Shown here piece by piece: positions 12,147-23,766 of a DNA stretch of 64,000 bases. The first letter of the stretch is position 1, and every line of letters begins with the position of its first letter. Location of the stretch: assembly GCA_038087015.1 (NCBI GenBank), contig JASBNA010000035.1, forward strand, positions 310,001-374,000, written 5' to 3'. A model generated the notes under the pieces. It was not told the DNA's origin. It searched no databases and saw only the letters and a list, made by a program, of their open reading frames with translations. A program made the position numbers and the translations under genes. This DNA is from Cerrena zonata (Eukaryota > Basidiomycota > Agaricomycetes > Polyporales > Cerrenaceae).

Positions 12147-12817
12147 CTCTTGACTGCTGCACACCACCATAAACGGGGATATCGCACCGTAGTTATTTAT
12201 CTCAGACACGCTCATTTACCTATACATACAACCAAGACATAGTACCTCACCGACGTTCAGAGAGAAAGCGTCTTTCTCGCGATCACTAATCAAGACATCG
12301 AGATTGCTGATAGTTAGAATTATAGAAGTAGTAACCGATACCAATTGGGGATATTCCTTGCATGTTTTACTTCATGATCTCAGACACAATGTCGCTAACC
12401 ACATTCCGACTCCGAGCTTAGCGGCCTATGAGTGTCAGCCCATCAACAGCGAACTTTTGGACACTAGGTGGGATGTATATCTATTCTCAGGTAAGGGATG
12501 ACGGATTGGGTTATCTTGCATTTTCGGCTTGTCGTAGTCTTTGTGGAATGTCCATATTGCGATGACTCTAACCACTCCCTAGGCCTGACCTCAGCATGAC
12601 ATTATTGTTTGGTTTCTAATTGCGGTTCTTACCGGTATTTGTGTGCTACGGTTTGAGTACGATGCCACCTCGATCATCAATCATGCCTAGTGAAAAAGGA
12701 AAAGAGGCTCAAGTTGATTATCACGTATATTCATTTCCGAGATGATAGGTACAAGTAGAGACAAGGTTGTTCAAGCGTTCAATTTCTTGGGGTCTTGCAC
12801 CAAATTAATCTCGTTGT
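12147..12817. other. Intergenic between SnoaL units 3 and 4
   Basis: No recognisable gene. Confidence 0.5.
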
Positions 12818-13382
12818 TCATTTGGAAGCTCCCATCGACTGGAAGAAGTTTGTAACATATTTAGAATCGACGAATTCTTTGTTACGTTTGATCTTCATAG
12901 AACCATCTGCCCCGCGGGCGACTTCGAAGAACAGCGCGTATTCGTTGGTGTAGTCATCACCCGCAGCGGTCTTTGCTTCGGCTGAAGCCTTATCTCAAAA
13001 AAAGAATAGGTTTTATGATTGGTATATTCAATAGTAGAATACGTACGTGGAGAGTGAGGGTGCTTTGACCTTCTACGACCTCGAAGACGTTGAACTATGC
13101 AAAATACATTCTAGTTAAGGCACGAGTGGTGAATAGGGTCATAAGCATTACCTTGAAGTCTTTGAACATGTGGAAACCGCCTGAATTGAATCCGATCCAG
13201 GCAGCTTTATCAGCTGGAGGGTATCCAAGTGATTTTGGATGGAAGTAATGAGTGAAACCATCCGTCAAAAGCCCGCCCATCTTGTCGAAGTCACCCTGAC
13301 AAAGGCTTGTCAAATAGTCAATAACTACTTGGAGTTGAGCCGAGGGGCTGGGCGGAACGGCTCCTATGATAAAGGTAGACAT
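12818..13382 (-). CDS. SnoaL-like/NTF2-fold protein, unit 4
   Basis: Exons 13152-13382 (231 nt), 13047-13094 (48 nt) and 12818-12988 (171 nt) give 149 aa. It begins MSTFIIGAVPP and contains QVVIDYLTSLCQGDF, LLTDGFTHYFHPKSLG, FNVFEVVEGQSTLTLH, YTNEYALFFEVA and KEFVDSKYVTNFF. The C-terminus is about ten residues shorter than in units 2 and 3, lacking their AEKARQEAAG-type tail. It otherwise looks intact. It is the outermost member of the array and the most diverged at both ends. Confidence 0.85.
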
Positions 13383-13508
13383 GCTCTAGAACGAGGTAAA
13401 CAGCTAGCAATAGCAAGCCCGTTGGTGATTTGATCACTCACTATAGTTGAAGAAGTGGGTACCCAAGACGGCAGCCTTGTCTTTGCCGTTCTCTGACTCC
13501 TAGTGTCG

Positions 13509-13516
13509 TATTTATA
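13509..13516 (-). promoter_or_regulatory. TATA box of SnoaL unit 4
   Basis: TATAAATA on the minus strand, 127 bp before the ATG at 13382. Confidence 0.7.
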
Positions 13517-13959
13517 CTAAGGCTCCGGACTATATTGGTTTGCCGGAGGGATGCGCAACCACAAGCTCCCAGTACGATCCATATTGGGACAATGTACGAA
13601 ATAGAGCGAGTCAAAATACCCCTTTTGTTACGATACTATGAGCACATGATGAACGAGACTTAACCGATAGTGTAAAGTGGACCGTCACGAAACGTATCCG
13701 ATCTCTTTCCCCTCCCCGTATGGTTACCTCATCTCCTTGTTAAGGGAACATGACTCGTTGAAGAAGGTTTGGAGACAAGTCAAATAAGAGAACAGTCCGA
13801 AGAAGTCGGGATATTCACGGTTGTGATCTGTTCTCGGCCGCCGTGAAGTGATTTTGGAAAGGTGGAGAACATCGCGGTCAATTTCGTCAATCCTTGCTTT
13901 AAGGTTCGGTTGTCGCCGGTCGCAATAGATACTTTTAATCCGATGGATAATTGGGGCAA
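13517..13959. other. Intergenic between SnoaL unit 4 and the F-box copy
   Basis: Nothing recognisable; the 3' end of the neighbouring F-box relict may reach into it. Confidence 0.4.
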
Positions 13960-15680
13960 AATCATAGGTGTACAGATACTTGATATTTGTGGAGATTACA
14001 GGGAATCCAAGGCCCCTGAGCGAAATTCCCAATTCAACGTCGTTGTGATAACATCGTAGATTGATGGACTTACACCTCCGCGAATACCCTTGTGATAAGA
14101 CTGAGTTTACTGCGGCACATTCAACATCCTCAATGACATCGCTGACTACCACACCGTCCCCTGAACGCCGAATCTTCCACGCTGATTGACAATCTGTATC
14201 CGTACAGAGAACAATCGTTTGCAGACTCGATGTGATCTCTGCGATGTCCTGCAAAAAGCCAGATGACTTCTCGTGTAGCTCTTTGAGCTGTATGAGGATA
14301 AAATCAGTCTCTCGGACTCTCTTCTTTCGTCCAAAAAATTGTCAAACGTAAGAACTTGAGTTGAGAAAGTGTGCTGAGGAGAATGAGTATGTTTTCCTGC
14401 TTGATAGTTAGTACAATGTACAAAGGTTGAACAAGTAAAGACTCACCACGATGGTTTTAGGGGTGGCAGATGTCGAGGAGAGGTCGAAAGAGATCGTGAA
14501 TGAAAAATGGGTGAGATATTGGCATGCAGAAGTGGGAACGGCAGATGCAATGTCAGAGACGCTAATGCGAGATAGGTCCGCCGAACATCGACAATGTAGA
14601 AGGTCTCATGTCTTGGAGAACGCACTGCATTTGTCTATAGCTTTCGACGTCCTCCATCCCAAAATACTGTATCCTCACAGCCCGCGCGCGACATTGGAGC
14701 CCCAGAGCGTAGAGAGAGTGCAGAGGTCCGGTTACGTTGTCGAGCATAGGCCACGATTGGCGCTGTTGTTGAGCGAGTATGTTGTTCTCTCGCGCTTCTT
14801 CTATACTCTGGTACCCATGATCAAAGAGTTCGAGGGTTCGGAGATTTGGTGCACTAGCTATCAAAGGGGGGATGGACTCTGACACGTCTTCTCCCGCAAT
14901 TCCATGGAGAGCTACGGCTTTGAGGCGAGGAAAGACAATATCATTAGATGTCAGAGTTAAGTTCCGGATTGTAAGGTACTCCAAGGTGGGAGCAAGATTG
15001 CGAAGAATACCGAACAGATCTTGAGCTGAAGGGGATGGACACTCTAGGTCCAATAACCTAACCGGAGAAGCAAGACGGTTCAGGACACGGGCCGTTGCGG
15101 TCATGTTAATTTCCAAGTCATCGTTAGGACTATTAAAATTAACAGCGCAGAGATTGGGGAGGGCACATACGGCATCCTCAAAGCTACTGTCCAGGAGGCT
15201 GAACCAATATTCCACATCAGAGACGCTTAAAGCGATCAGATTATGGAATTGCTTCAACACTTGAGCAAATGTGCGGATAGATTGAGAGTCGATGTTCCGT
15301 CGTTGTTCAATTGCAATACTGAGTTCGCGAACAAGCAAACTACGTCGGGTGGGATCAGCGGAAATAAATAGAGAGAACGAATTCAGCATTTGCGAAAGAT
15401 CGTTGGGGCTTGAGCACCAGTCGAGATGGAGATCAACCCTGTGGAGGAGGAGCGGGATACCGGCTTGATACAATACCCGACATGTTTGCATCATAGAGAG
15501 TAGATGGTACTTGGCGTGATCCGTCAAAAATGCATAGAGTGGATCAGGATGTCATAGCTGAGAAGAGGTGTGGCCCACTCTGAGTCAGCGGAGTAGCTAG
15601 TATCTCTAGAGCTGTCAAGTGTTGAAGATCTTGAAAGGGAAAAGGATTCTTACTAGTACTCACTCTTCGAATTGGGTCAT
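13960..15680 (-). pseudogene. Broken F-box/LRR-like gene, inverted copy A
   Basis: Close relative of the plus-strand copy at 24407-26110. Exon 1 is a 17-nt mini-exon (15664-15680, MTQFE) in phase 2; exon 2 runs from TPLLSYDIL through LLSMMQTCRVLYQAGIPLLL, a decayed F-box, into leucine-rich repeats (LRTLELFDHGYQSIEEARENN in pieces). Lesions against the other copy: a 1-base loss near 15527 right after MHF, giving a stop; a 1-base insertion near 14592 that ends the long frame in GGPISH; and two 1-base losses near 14305-14325. The frame between the first two lesions is still open for 321 codons. F-box proteins are substrate adaptors of SCF ubiquitin ligases; this copy is unlikely to make one. Confidence 0.8.
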
Positions 15681-15992
15681 TTCGTAGTGCCAACTCGTAC
15701 TGAACGCTGAACGTGAACGTCAACTTGAGGCGAAATCAATGGCAAGCTTGACTCGGCCTTTGAGGACCCGGGTAAGGCTGAGATGCTATACATGGGAATT
15801 CCTTCAAAGTCGATAATCAACAAACACAAACATATGGGATAAGGGAGCAGTCACCAATGTATACTACAAATAAATTACAGAGGGTGTACTACAAAGCTAC
15901 ATGTGTACTGTACATTTTCAGAGATTCTTGGTACCCATGAATTTCTGGGTCTCGTCACTATCTATACAACGTGGGTTCCCGGTCGCCATTAT
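15681..15992. other. Intergenic between two minus-strand F-box genes
   Basis: No coding or repeat signal recognised. Confidence 0.5.
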
Positions 15993-17464
15993 TTAACCTT
16001 GCAAGTAACTTTCCTGCTCAAGGTCCAGTTTTTCCAGCGTGCCAGTCGGACGGGGGCATTTCACCCAACTTCCTTCAATTCTATCCCAAATGAACGCAGC
16101 CGTAAAAGACACACGGGATATTGTAGGGCAGTGTTTCGACCATTTGGTCAGAACCGTCCGTTGTGCGACTTCGTCGAATGCCTGAGTAAATCGTCTGCCT
16201 CGGAAGACATAGTATGGTTCGTCGCTGAGCATGAATGTATGTAATCTGGGCATATCTCTGAATAATTTGCGTCCTAAACTCTTCAACCCGTCAAGCTACG
16301 TATTACAAGATATCAGTAGAATCCATTCGGGTCGGATAAGTAAGTACCTACATCTTTGATGTTATTTCGAACACAGATAACTAGCGATTCCAGGGACAGG
16401 ATGTAGGGTTTCGTCTTCAAAAATGAAGATATATGGAATGAGCGTACGTAGAACCGTAAGGACCGAACAGGACCTGTAGAGCGAGGGAAGCGTTTTACCG
16501 CAGAGATAATATTTCTCCACTGGGGTGGTTCCCTCTGTGTGAAGATATCTGCGTCTGCCATCCCTAAAACGGCACCATCAAAAAATACATAGCGAAGCGG
16601 TCTCTCAGAGCCCAAGATCTCCTTGAAGCAGAGACATGAGCCAGAAAAGTGTGTCAATGAGGGAAAGGCATCTCGGAGTAGTACAGAAACGTCTGAGAAG
16701 TCCTCGTACTTTGGAAAAGTCAAAGATCGGATATTCGGTAATCTTTGAGTGATACTATGGTCGAGAGCCGAAAGCAAGATGGTGAGGGAAGTCAGGGATG
16801 TGAGTGAGATATCTGGTGGGAGAAGCTGATGTATATTGTCCAACGAAAGCCAGTCTGGGAGGCGCAGGTCGCGGAGGTGGGTGGAATGGGCACGGAGGAT
16901 ATGCAAAATGAAATCCAGGTACATGGGACACAATGGTCCCTGCGAGGTAGAGTACGTGAAAGTGAAGCTTTCGAGGTATGGAAAGGTTGGTTTCAGAGCA
17001 TCTTCGGGCCAAGGTTGATGATGATGATCACTCCACGGGTCGAAGTGGGGGAAGGATATAGCAAGGGAGCGAAGGGATTTGTGTTGTGAGAGTGCCAAGC
17101 TCATGTCTTGAGCGAACGAGCCTATGAGCATGCATCTAAAATGGAGTAGTTTATCCATATTTCTGATACTGGTGATCAACCATTCTCTGAACTGGCGTCG
17201 ATGCCAGTCTGTGAAATTCCACGGAGGGAAATCGTCGATAGAGAACGTCTGAACACATCCCGCGAGGTTCCTAGGCGATGTGGCCAAGATCCTACAGCAG
17301 GAAAATGCTTTATCGCTGTTGGTGAGAGTGATGGTTTCGTATATTAGGCTGCTGGATACGGCATTGAAGAGCCTAGAGACTCTCGCTACAGAGACAAGGG
17401 TTTGTCGAGGTACGAGCTCACATACACGGCGAACTAGCTCTGCGGGAAGATGGTTGATGCTCAT
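15993..17464 (-). CDS. F-box protein with leucine-rich C-terminal region
   Basis: Exons 16352-17464 and 15993-16295, joined in phase 0, give 471 aa. The N-terminus is a clear F-box: LPAELVRRVCELVPRQTL followed by VARVSRLFNAVSSSLIYETI (about 6-45), which would bind Skp1. The rest shows degenerate leucine-rich repeats (HLRDLRLPDWLSL, SLTSLTILLS, RSLTFP, SLTHFSG), which in this class select the target protein for ubiquitination. The second exon encodes about 100 residues (LDGLKSLGRKLF to the stop). It belongs to a different subfamily from the MPLLNYDIL-type F-box genes elsewhere in the window and is intact. Confidence 0.85.
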
Positions 17465-17769
17465 ATCCTGAGCATATGATCAGTATGTTTTCTATGATAT
17501 CGATAGAGGAAAATAGGCAGAACAGATTCGACGAACCTAAGTCGATGCTGAAGGTAGATGAGCGTGACGGCCCAAAAGGAGAAGAGGATGAAATAAAAAG
17601 ACCGCTAACGCCGATATTGACAGCAAGACGTCATAATGAACGCTCAGGCTTATAATAGAAATAAAATACAACCCTCTCTATAAAGCTCGGTATAATACAA
17701 TGCATGAATGGTGTAGAGATGCGATAAGATGAATATAGCAGTGTGATCCTCATTATTTGCAAGTCCAAA
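17465..17769. other. Intergenic: F-box promoter and carrier 3' flank
   Basis: AT-rich 3' flank of the carrier gene; nothing else seen. Confidence 0.5.
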
Positions 17770-19123
17770 TTATACTCCAAGTATTTGTTTCCCCCATTGC
17801 CACACCGCATAGCTAACTGCGGTCATAGGTACGACCTTGAGGTATCCGATACTCAATCCGACATAGAACCCTTTCAACCCCTTCGCACTCCAGATAGTCT
17901 GAACTGTCTCTCCCCACCGTAACCATCGATCTGGGTGAGTAAGACCTCCCACCTGCATTCTTCTACGGACTACTTCGAAGGGATATGATGCAGTCTGAGC
18001 TAATGCTCCAGAAAGTGCACCAATGGACAGGTCTGCTACCGTATGTGATCCTTTTGGTCGTTTGGTACCTGCCAGGGCGTCCGGGGGCGGCGGAAGGAAA
18101 ACGGAGCGTAGGTAGCCCCAAGCTAGGAATGAAGTTCCGGCGTATGGAATCATTCCAGCAAGGGAAACAGAGAAGCCTCGGTAAAACTTGAGAAGGGGAA
18201 ACCGAGAAAATATGGTAGATGAGATAGTTTTGTTGGGAGAGGAAGAGGTGGCGGTAGGTGTAGGTGTAGGTGACTCGTGATAAATCTTGGACATGGCATA
18301 GAGGAAAGTCGGTCGTGAGGAAGATGGGCTGTTGGGGGATCGTGTGTGGAAGGCCATTCGGACGCGTATAAGTTCTAAAGGGTATGTAAACATAACGGAG
18401 GTCACTCCGGAGAGAGCACCGGCAGTAAATCGTCGTATATTTGTCTGCTTCTCTCTTGACGGCATGAGTAACTATCCCAGAAAAGTCAGCACATAACTTA
18501 TGCATAAAGAGAGCAACTACTTGCGTGCTCTATCTGGTCGTACGCCATGAACTTGATGGCCGCGTACGGAAATATGCGGAGTAGGGTCGCTGAATGACCC
18601 TGGAATAACCCAAGGAATCCACTTTCTCCGTAGATCTGACTTGCAGCTCTGAATGCTCCACTCCACGTCCCTTCAATATAAAGACTGTTAGTGAAGAGGG
18701 ACTCCCGGAAGCGGCACACGACTCACCTGCATATTTGTTGAACTCCGGATTCGATGCTTGGAACAGGATTTTGACCCTGTCAAGCGGTGCAACGACCGAC
18801 TTCGCCTATGTTGACACGCTAAGTGAGTGAGTGTCATTTTGGACTTTGAACAATTGGAAGTCGAGTGCAAAACGGTAGACGGGACATTAGGATCTGCTTA
18901 GCAAGACAGAGCAGCCAGGGAACACAGCAGACGATGGGCACTTTAGTATGCATTTGGAATCCCTTGCACACAGCTAACAGCAGTTTCCCCGCCTTTCGCT
19001 TCGCACTCGAGTGTAATGCGGGGTACGTACGACACAACCTGCAACTCCTCCAGCAAGTCCAGAACGAACGATGTAATGCAGACTTTGCGGGTCCTTCTTG
19101 CTTGATGACGCATGGGCACTCAT
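17770..19123 (-). CDS. LEU5: Mitochondrial carrier, coenzyme A type (LEU5/SLC25A42-like)
   Basis: Predicted to bring coenzyme A or its precursor into the mitochondrial matrix. Exons 19031-19123, 18727-18805, 18525-18670 and 17770-18471 give 339 aa. All three carrier motifs are present: [21 protein letters not shown] and [10 protein letters not shown]. The repeats also show the usual matrix-loop glycines ([38 protein letters not shown]). The start at 19123 ([11 protein letters not shown]) leads straight into the first helix ([10 protein letters not shown]). The third intron has a GC donor (GCAAGT): a GT donor at this place cannot keep the frame, while GC gives the expected DQIEHLLMP. It is divergent from the HOP2 gene, with 250 bp between start codons. 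Confidence 0.9.
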
Positions 19124-19373
19124 TCGACGCGATTTCTGCGAATGAGAAGACTAGAGGAATCCAAGAACAAGCAGCAGAGAAACAAAATGCGGGGAAAGCA
19201 CTTGAATTATTTGAATCCTGGTGGTGGAGGAAGTTTCGGATTGTGTACGGATCTTCGGTGACCTCACATGGCCTCCACATGATAGGGTTAGGTTTCGGCT
19301 CTCGGTCATACACTGCAACTTGACCGCCAACCACCGTCTCCGGATTTCGTTTCCTACATAGATTGCTCACGTT
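19124..19373. promoter_or_regulatory. Divergent promoter between LEU5-like and HOP2-like genes
   Basis: A 250-bp gap between two opposite start codons. No clear TATA box, so a housekeeping-type bidirectional promoter is inferred. Confidence 0.5.
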
Positions 19374-20733
19374 ATGTCTACTAAACCAAAGACAGAAGCC
19401 AAGGTACCCGTTCTTAAAGGGCAAGAAGGTAGTGTACAATAAAAATGTATCTCTAGTCATGTGTTGATCTCGAGGTTTATGTCCGCAGCGGAGGATGCGG
19501 TTTTAGACTACGTCAAGAAGGTACGTCCATGAACTATAACCAAGACATATGGTATGAAATAAAGCTATACGTGGTTTCACATGATCCATATAGATGAACC
19601 GTCCGTATGGTGCGGTCGATGTTGCTGCCAATCTCAAAGGCGCCGTCCCAAAGACGGCGGTTCAGAAGATCCTTGTCTCCCTGGCAGAGAAAGGTGATCT
19701 CGTTCAAAAGATATATGGTCAGTCTTTCCTACTTTATAAGACTTATCTACCAAGCTTGTACATGGAATTATGTCCCTTATATTGAAGTGTTTGAGATATT
19801 GAAACTCCGCATATACAGGGAAAACCACATTCTTCGTAGCCAATCAAGCCAACATGGAAGACATGCCCACCGAGAAATTAGCCTCGTTGGAGAGTGAACA
19901 CAAATCGATCGAAGAATCCAATAAAGCACTCTTGGCTGATGTCAAGGCAGTCACGACAGGTGGGTATATGCGTTCTGCCGAGCAATCACACCCGCAGCAT
20001 CAGACTTTCTCCACTTTCCCCACCATTCAACTCGACGTTTCTTTTATGCACTGAACCCTCTTGCCTTAATGTTTATTTGCTGACATGTTACCTTGCACAG
20101 AACTCACGAAAGTGAAAAATACACCAACAGACTCCGAATTGGCAAACCAACTCGAGGATACCGTTAAAGCTGTACGTTTCTTTCAATTACCCCCTTGAAC
20201 GTCTTTACATCCGCTCGAAGCCTCGTGACATGTGTCACATTAATCCCACCAATGCTACCACGTCGTGGAACTCATTTGTATTGGCGACGTTTACCTATTT
20301 ATAGGTCGAGAAAGCGATCGCACGGCTCGAACCACTTCGTTCGGGAAGCACCCTTGTCACAGCAGAAGACCTCGCCGCTTTGGACAGTGAGTGGACAAAG
20401 TGGCGAGCGGAGTGGGTTCGTCGGAAGAAGATATTCAATACGTACGTATATCATTTATATCATCCAGGATGTCTCAGGTCGAGTGCTGGATCAGTCAAAT
20501 TCCATGGTGTTGACTTGGGGAACAATCAAATACTGACTTTGCTTGCATTTACATCTCCGAATTCTCATATCTATAGCTTTTGGTCTCTTGCTACAGACGC
20601 GCTACCACCACAGGACTCCGCAGCCCTGGCAGAAGATTTAGGAATCGAATTTGATACCTCGGAACATACCGCTCTTGAGAAGGGACCTCTTTGTGCACCG
20701 AAAAGCACCGTACTAGGGAAGAGACGTCGATGA
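19374..20733 (+). CDS. HOP2: HOP2/TBPIP homolog, meiotic recombination factor
   Basis: HOP2 works with MND1 to help Dmc1/Rad51 in pairing homologous chromosomes. Exons 19374-19428, 19489-19520, 19594-19717, 19819-19959, 20101-20171, 20305-20441 and 20577-20733 give 238 aa. The winged-helix DNA-binding domain is at about 18-80: EDAVLDYVKKMNRPYGAVDV, then KTAVQKILVSLAEKGDL and KTTFFVANQ. A long charged coiled coil covers about 85-170. The C-terminal part, with TKWRAEWVRRKKIFNTFW and LATDALPPQ, is the conserved leucine-zipper/helical end of the family; a basic GKRRR closes the protein. Six introns in 1.4 kb are usual for meiotic genes in these fungi. The second exon is only 32 nt; its acceptor was chosen because it yields GQEAEDAVL. 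Confidence 0.92.
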
Positions 20734-21559
20734 TCTACGCTTGTCCCTAAATGGATGCCTTTTATTCTTGTTGACTGCTTGCTGCTGGCCTCCCTCCCGC
20801 CTGCTCGCTCGTGTCTGTTTAACTTACGTTACTCAGGTGCTACGTATGTCCTGGCTTTTATTTCACGCAGTGTCACACTTTGATCGCTCTTAGAATTCTT
20901 CTGCTGTGTTTGTAACGTTATCCTCGTGTTTTACTGTGACGGATTCTTGATCTCATGTATTTTTATGTATGTACATCCGAACATGATGAGTCTTAGCGCT
21001 TTTACAACGGTCGTCTGGATTTCCATTCATAATGGAATCGGTGTTCTTACCATAGCCCAACCTTCCATGTCTATTCGACTACGTCGCAGGCTATATCTGG
21101 GTGGAGCGTCATAATGTTCTACTGCAGAATCACAGAAGCCCTCCGTCGGTTCAGATTTTTACCAAAATCCACCCACACATGGTGTTGGCGCCGAATGGTA
21201 TATAGCAACAAGGCACCGACGCCCGGCAATTGATAGATTTGCACGGTGACTGCTATTAATACTGTTCACTATTAATATGCACGGCCTATGGTACAAGACG
21301 GGGCGGGGCGTGACTAGAAGCTACAAGCAAAGTACAAAGGGAAGCTAAAAATATGAACTAATGGTACAATTAGTCTGGCAGCCCTTCCTCGAGCTACACG
21401 AAGTCCATCAATAGAGTTAAAAATAAACACAGCAATGATCCTAGAGTCGGATGGAGGTCAGGGGTAGAGGAATTTAGCGAAATTACAGAAGTGGAAGCGC
21501 ATATACTGAGGTACGTGAGTTGAATGCGACGGTTAATTGGAGACAAGTGAGCTTACGCT
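20734..21559. other. Intergenic between convergent HOP2-like and HMG-like genes
   Basis: 3' flanks of two convergent genes; the bases show no further gene. Confidence 0.5.
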
Positions 21560-22071
21560 TCATTCAGCAGCCTCTGTGTCGCTGGAAGAAGGCAATTTCT
21601 TCTTGCTTGAGCGAGCAGGTTTTGCCGCAGGTGCCTTTTTGGTCTTCTTCTTAGGCTCCTGGCCCCTGTTCGGGTTCTCTGGAGCGTCTCTCCAAAGAGC
21701 TGCGACCTGTATGTCAATCAGAGATGTTAGCCATTTAGACATGGGCAGTGAATGGAAAGGAACTAGGCTTACAGCGCTCATGGCATCCTTGACAGGACGT
21801 CCGGGGTTATCAACGCGCCATTGCTTCATATGTTCGGCCATAAACTTGTTATATGCGCTTGGAGCGCGCTTGCCTCCACCTACATAAAGCGAAAAGGGTG
21901 TGAGGTCTCGAACGGAAGGACGTCGCGTGCGTTACGCGAACCTGTCGTCTTGGCATTGGCCGACTTGGTAGCAGCTTTGGTCTGGGTCTCTACACGCGCG
22001 TATAGTCATCAGCAACGCGTTTTGCTTACACGCGGTGAAGGTGGAGACTTACCAGAGGCAGTCTTGGCCAT
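21560..22071 (-). CDS. Small basic HMG/YABBY-like domain protein
   Basis: Exons 22053-22071, 21942-21989, 21773-21879 and 21560-21706 give 106 aa. After a Lys/Thr-rich N-terminus comes the core KRAPSAYNKFMAEHMKQW, then NPGRPVKDAMSAVAALWRDA and PENPNRG. This is the HMG-related fold also called YABBY-like in fungi, which binds DNA. The last 35 residues are highly basic (KKKTKKAPAAKPARSSKKK) and would act as a nuclear signal and DNA-contacting tail. The small size fits an architectural chromatin protein. The start is set by a 19-nt first exon (MAKTASE). It is divergent from the GPI glycoprotein gene. Confidence 0.85.
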
Positions 22072-22489
22072 ATTGAAAAGCTGGGAGGGAGATGGTGGTG
22101 GTTGAGAGTCAAGGTGAACTAGGAATGACAGACAGGAGAGCTCCTGTTTTAATTCGCATCCGCAGAGAGTGGTCCGTGCAGCGAGCATGGACGCGTCGCA
22201 TCTCGATCTCCACATCAATGGGGAAACGTGACCGCGAGTGACGAGTGGTGATGTGACTCCGTGACGACGAGGGGCTCGAGACGCCGCTTGCGAAAAATAG
22301 AAGAGCCTTGGGCCAAGAATAGCACAAGCGCTGCTCTGAGTTTGAACTGAGTTTGAAAGGGTGTATATGAACAAGGACGGGTGCGGTCGTTGTCAAGCCC
22401 ATCCCTGCTCCCCATCCTCCACGTCTTGGTCCCTGTGGCCGTCCCCGCCGTCTTTTCTATACCTAATCTCAAATTACTCTTTTGACGCA
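22072..22489. promoter_or_regulatory. Divergent promoter, HMG-like gene and GPI glycoprotein gene
   Basis: 418 bp between opposite starts. A CT-rich stretch at about 22400-22470 precedes the glycoprotein ATG, as in strongly expressed fungal genes. Confidence 0.5.
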
Positions 22490-23766
22490 ATGTCCTCAGT
22501 CGCTCTTTCCCGCTTTTTGGCTCTTGCCATCGCCTCCGCTTCTCTTGTCGCTGCACAAGATTCCACCACGTCTGCCATCACTCCTCTCGCTTCAAAGCAC
22601 TTTGACTACAACAACTTGGTAAGCAAACATCTATAAGCAACTGTACGACCGAGTCTCTAATTTGTCGGCCTTACAGCCTTACCAAGCTGATCCTGACAAC
22701 GGTGTCCGTGGTACTCAATCCGGATACAATCTTTGTAACTCCACTACCGAGGGCCCAAGCTCCCTCTGTCAGACTGGTTTCTTGAACCATGCTGATGACT
22801 GGTGTGTTTGGTCTGCCCCTAACCCCGGATCGACAATTGGCGACACCGAACATGAGGAAGTTGCATGGTGTACCAAGCCTGGACGTGGTACTCGTCTCAT
22901 CCCTGCTGGTGCCATTACTGGTCTTCAGTTCATCAAGACCAAGTCTTACCTCCAAGTTGTTGGCTTCATTGATCAGACCAAGATCGACTTGGCTGCTGAT
23001 GACTTCGGTGGAGAGCTTGACCCTCACGGTGCTGATCTCGTAAGTAAATTTCATTTCGTTATCTGAATTGTGTTGTTAACAATATGTTCAGCGTGGTAAC
23101 CCTCTCGGTGGTTTGATGTACTCCAACAACTTGCCCAGCAAGTCTGGTGACAACAACACCTTCACTCAGGTTATCGAATGGCACAAGTATGTTATTTCAC
23201 ATGCTTCAATAACACGTAGCTAATGTGGATACAGCTTCATGGGCTCCAACTCCTTCTGCATGAAGGTCTGTGACCCAGCGGATCCCGATGCCCCCAATCT
23301 CTGCCAGCACATCTACGATCGTATCGGTACGATGTACAATTGCCCTAACCAAGCTCAGAATGGTACTTTCGAAGCCTGCGAGGGTGACAACCAGGACCCC
23401 CCTGGTGTCTTCACTTCCAACGGCCAGGTCATGACCTACACTCAACCCCCTGAGTCGCTTGGTGCTATCACCACTCAACCCTACTCTGTCCGTATGCCCG
23501 CATCGTCAAATTGTGTCACCTACAACTCCGCCGATCTCTTCGCTGCTCTCGGTTCGGCCACCGCTGCTGCCTCTTCGGGCGCTGCCACCGCTACTGCTTC
23601 TGGCTCTGCTAAGGCATCCGGAACTGGCTCCACTGCTTCTCGCAGTGGTTCAAGCGCGAGTGCTACTGCTACCGGTGGTGCTCAGAACAACGGTGCCTTC
23701 ACCCTCCAAGTGTCGGCTGCCGCTACGATCTTCGGCACTCTTTTCGCTGCCGTTCTTCTCTCATGA
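22490..23766 (+). CDS. Secreted GPI-anchored 'macrophage-activating glycoprotein'-type cell-surface protein
   Basis: Exons 22490-22618, 22677-23039, 23092-23186 and 23235-23766 give 372 aa. A signal peptide (MSSVALSRFLALAIASASLVAA, with hydrophobic core FLALAIASASLVAA) leads to a Cys-rich ectodomain with YQADPDNGVRGTQSGYN, WCTKPGRGTRLIP, DPHGADLRGNP and CQHIYDRIG, features I associate with the basidiomycete family annotated as macrophage-activating glycoprotein. A Ser/Ala/Thr/Gly-rich stalk (about 305-345) is followed by a hydrophobic tail ending AAVLLS, as for GPI anchoring. Several N-x-S/T sites suggest glycosylation. Codon use is biased to C/T-ending codons, unlike nearby F-box genes, so high expression is likely. 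The molecular role is unknown; the name is historical. Confidence 0.88.

Noticed and set aside
14451..14882. Plus-strand 143-codon frame antisense to F-box copy A, also present antisense to copy B
   Set aside because: It is a shadow of the leucine-rich repeat frame; it recurs in copy B only because the copies are homologous.
16755..17089. Antisense frames over the intact F-box gene
   Set aside because: Shadow frames with no promoter or splice context.
18834..19460. Long open frames on both strands over the LEU5-like first exon and intron
   Set aside because: They cross well-supported exon and intron boundaries of two real genes and contain no motif of their own.
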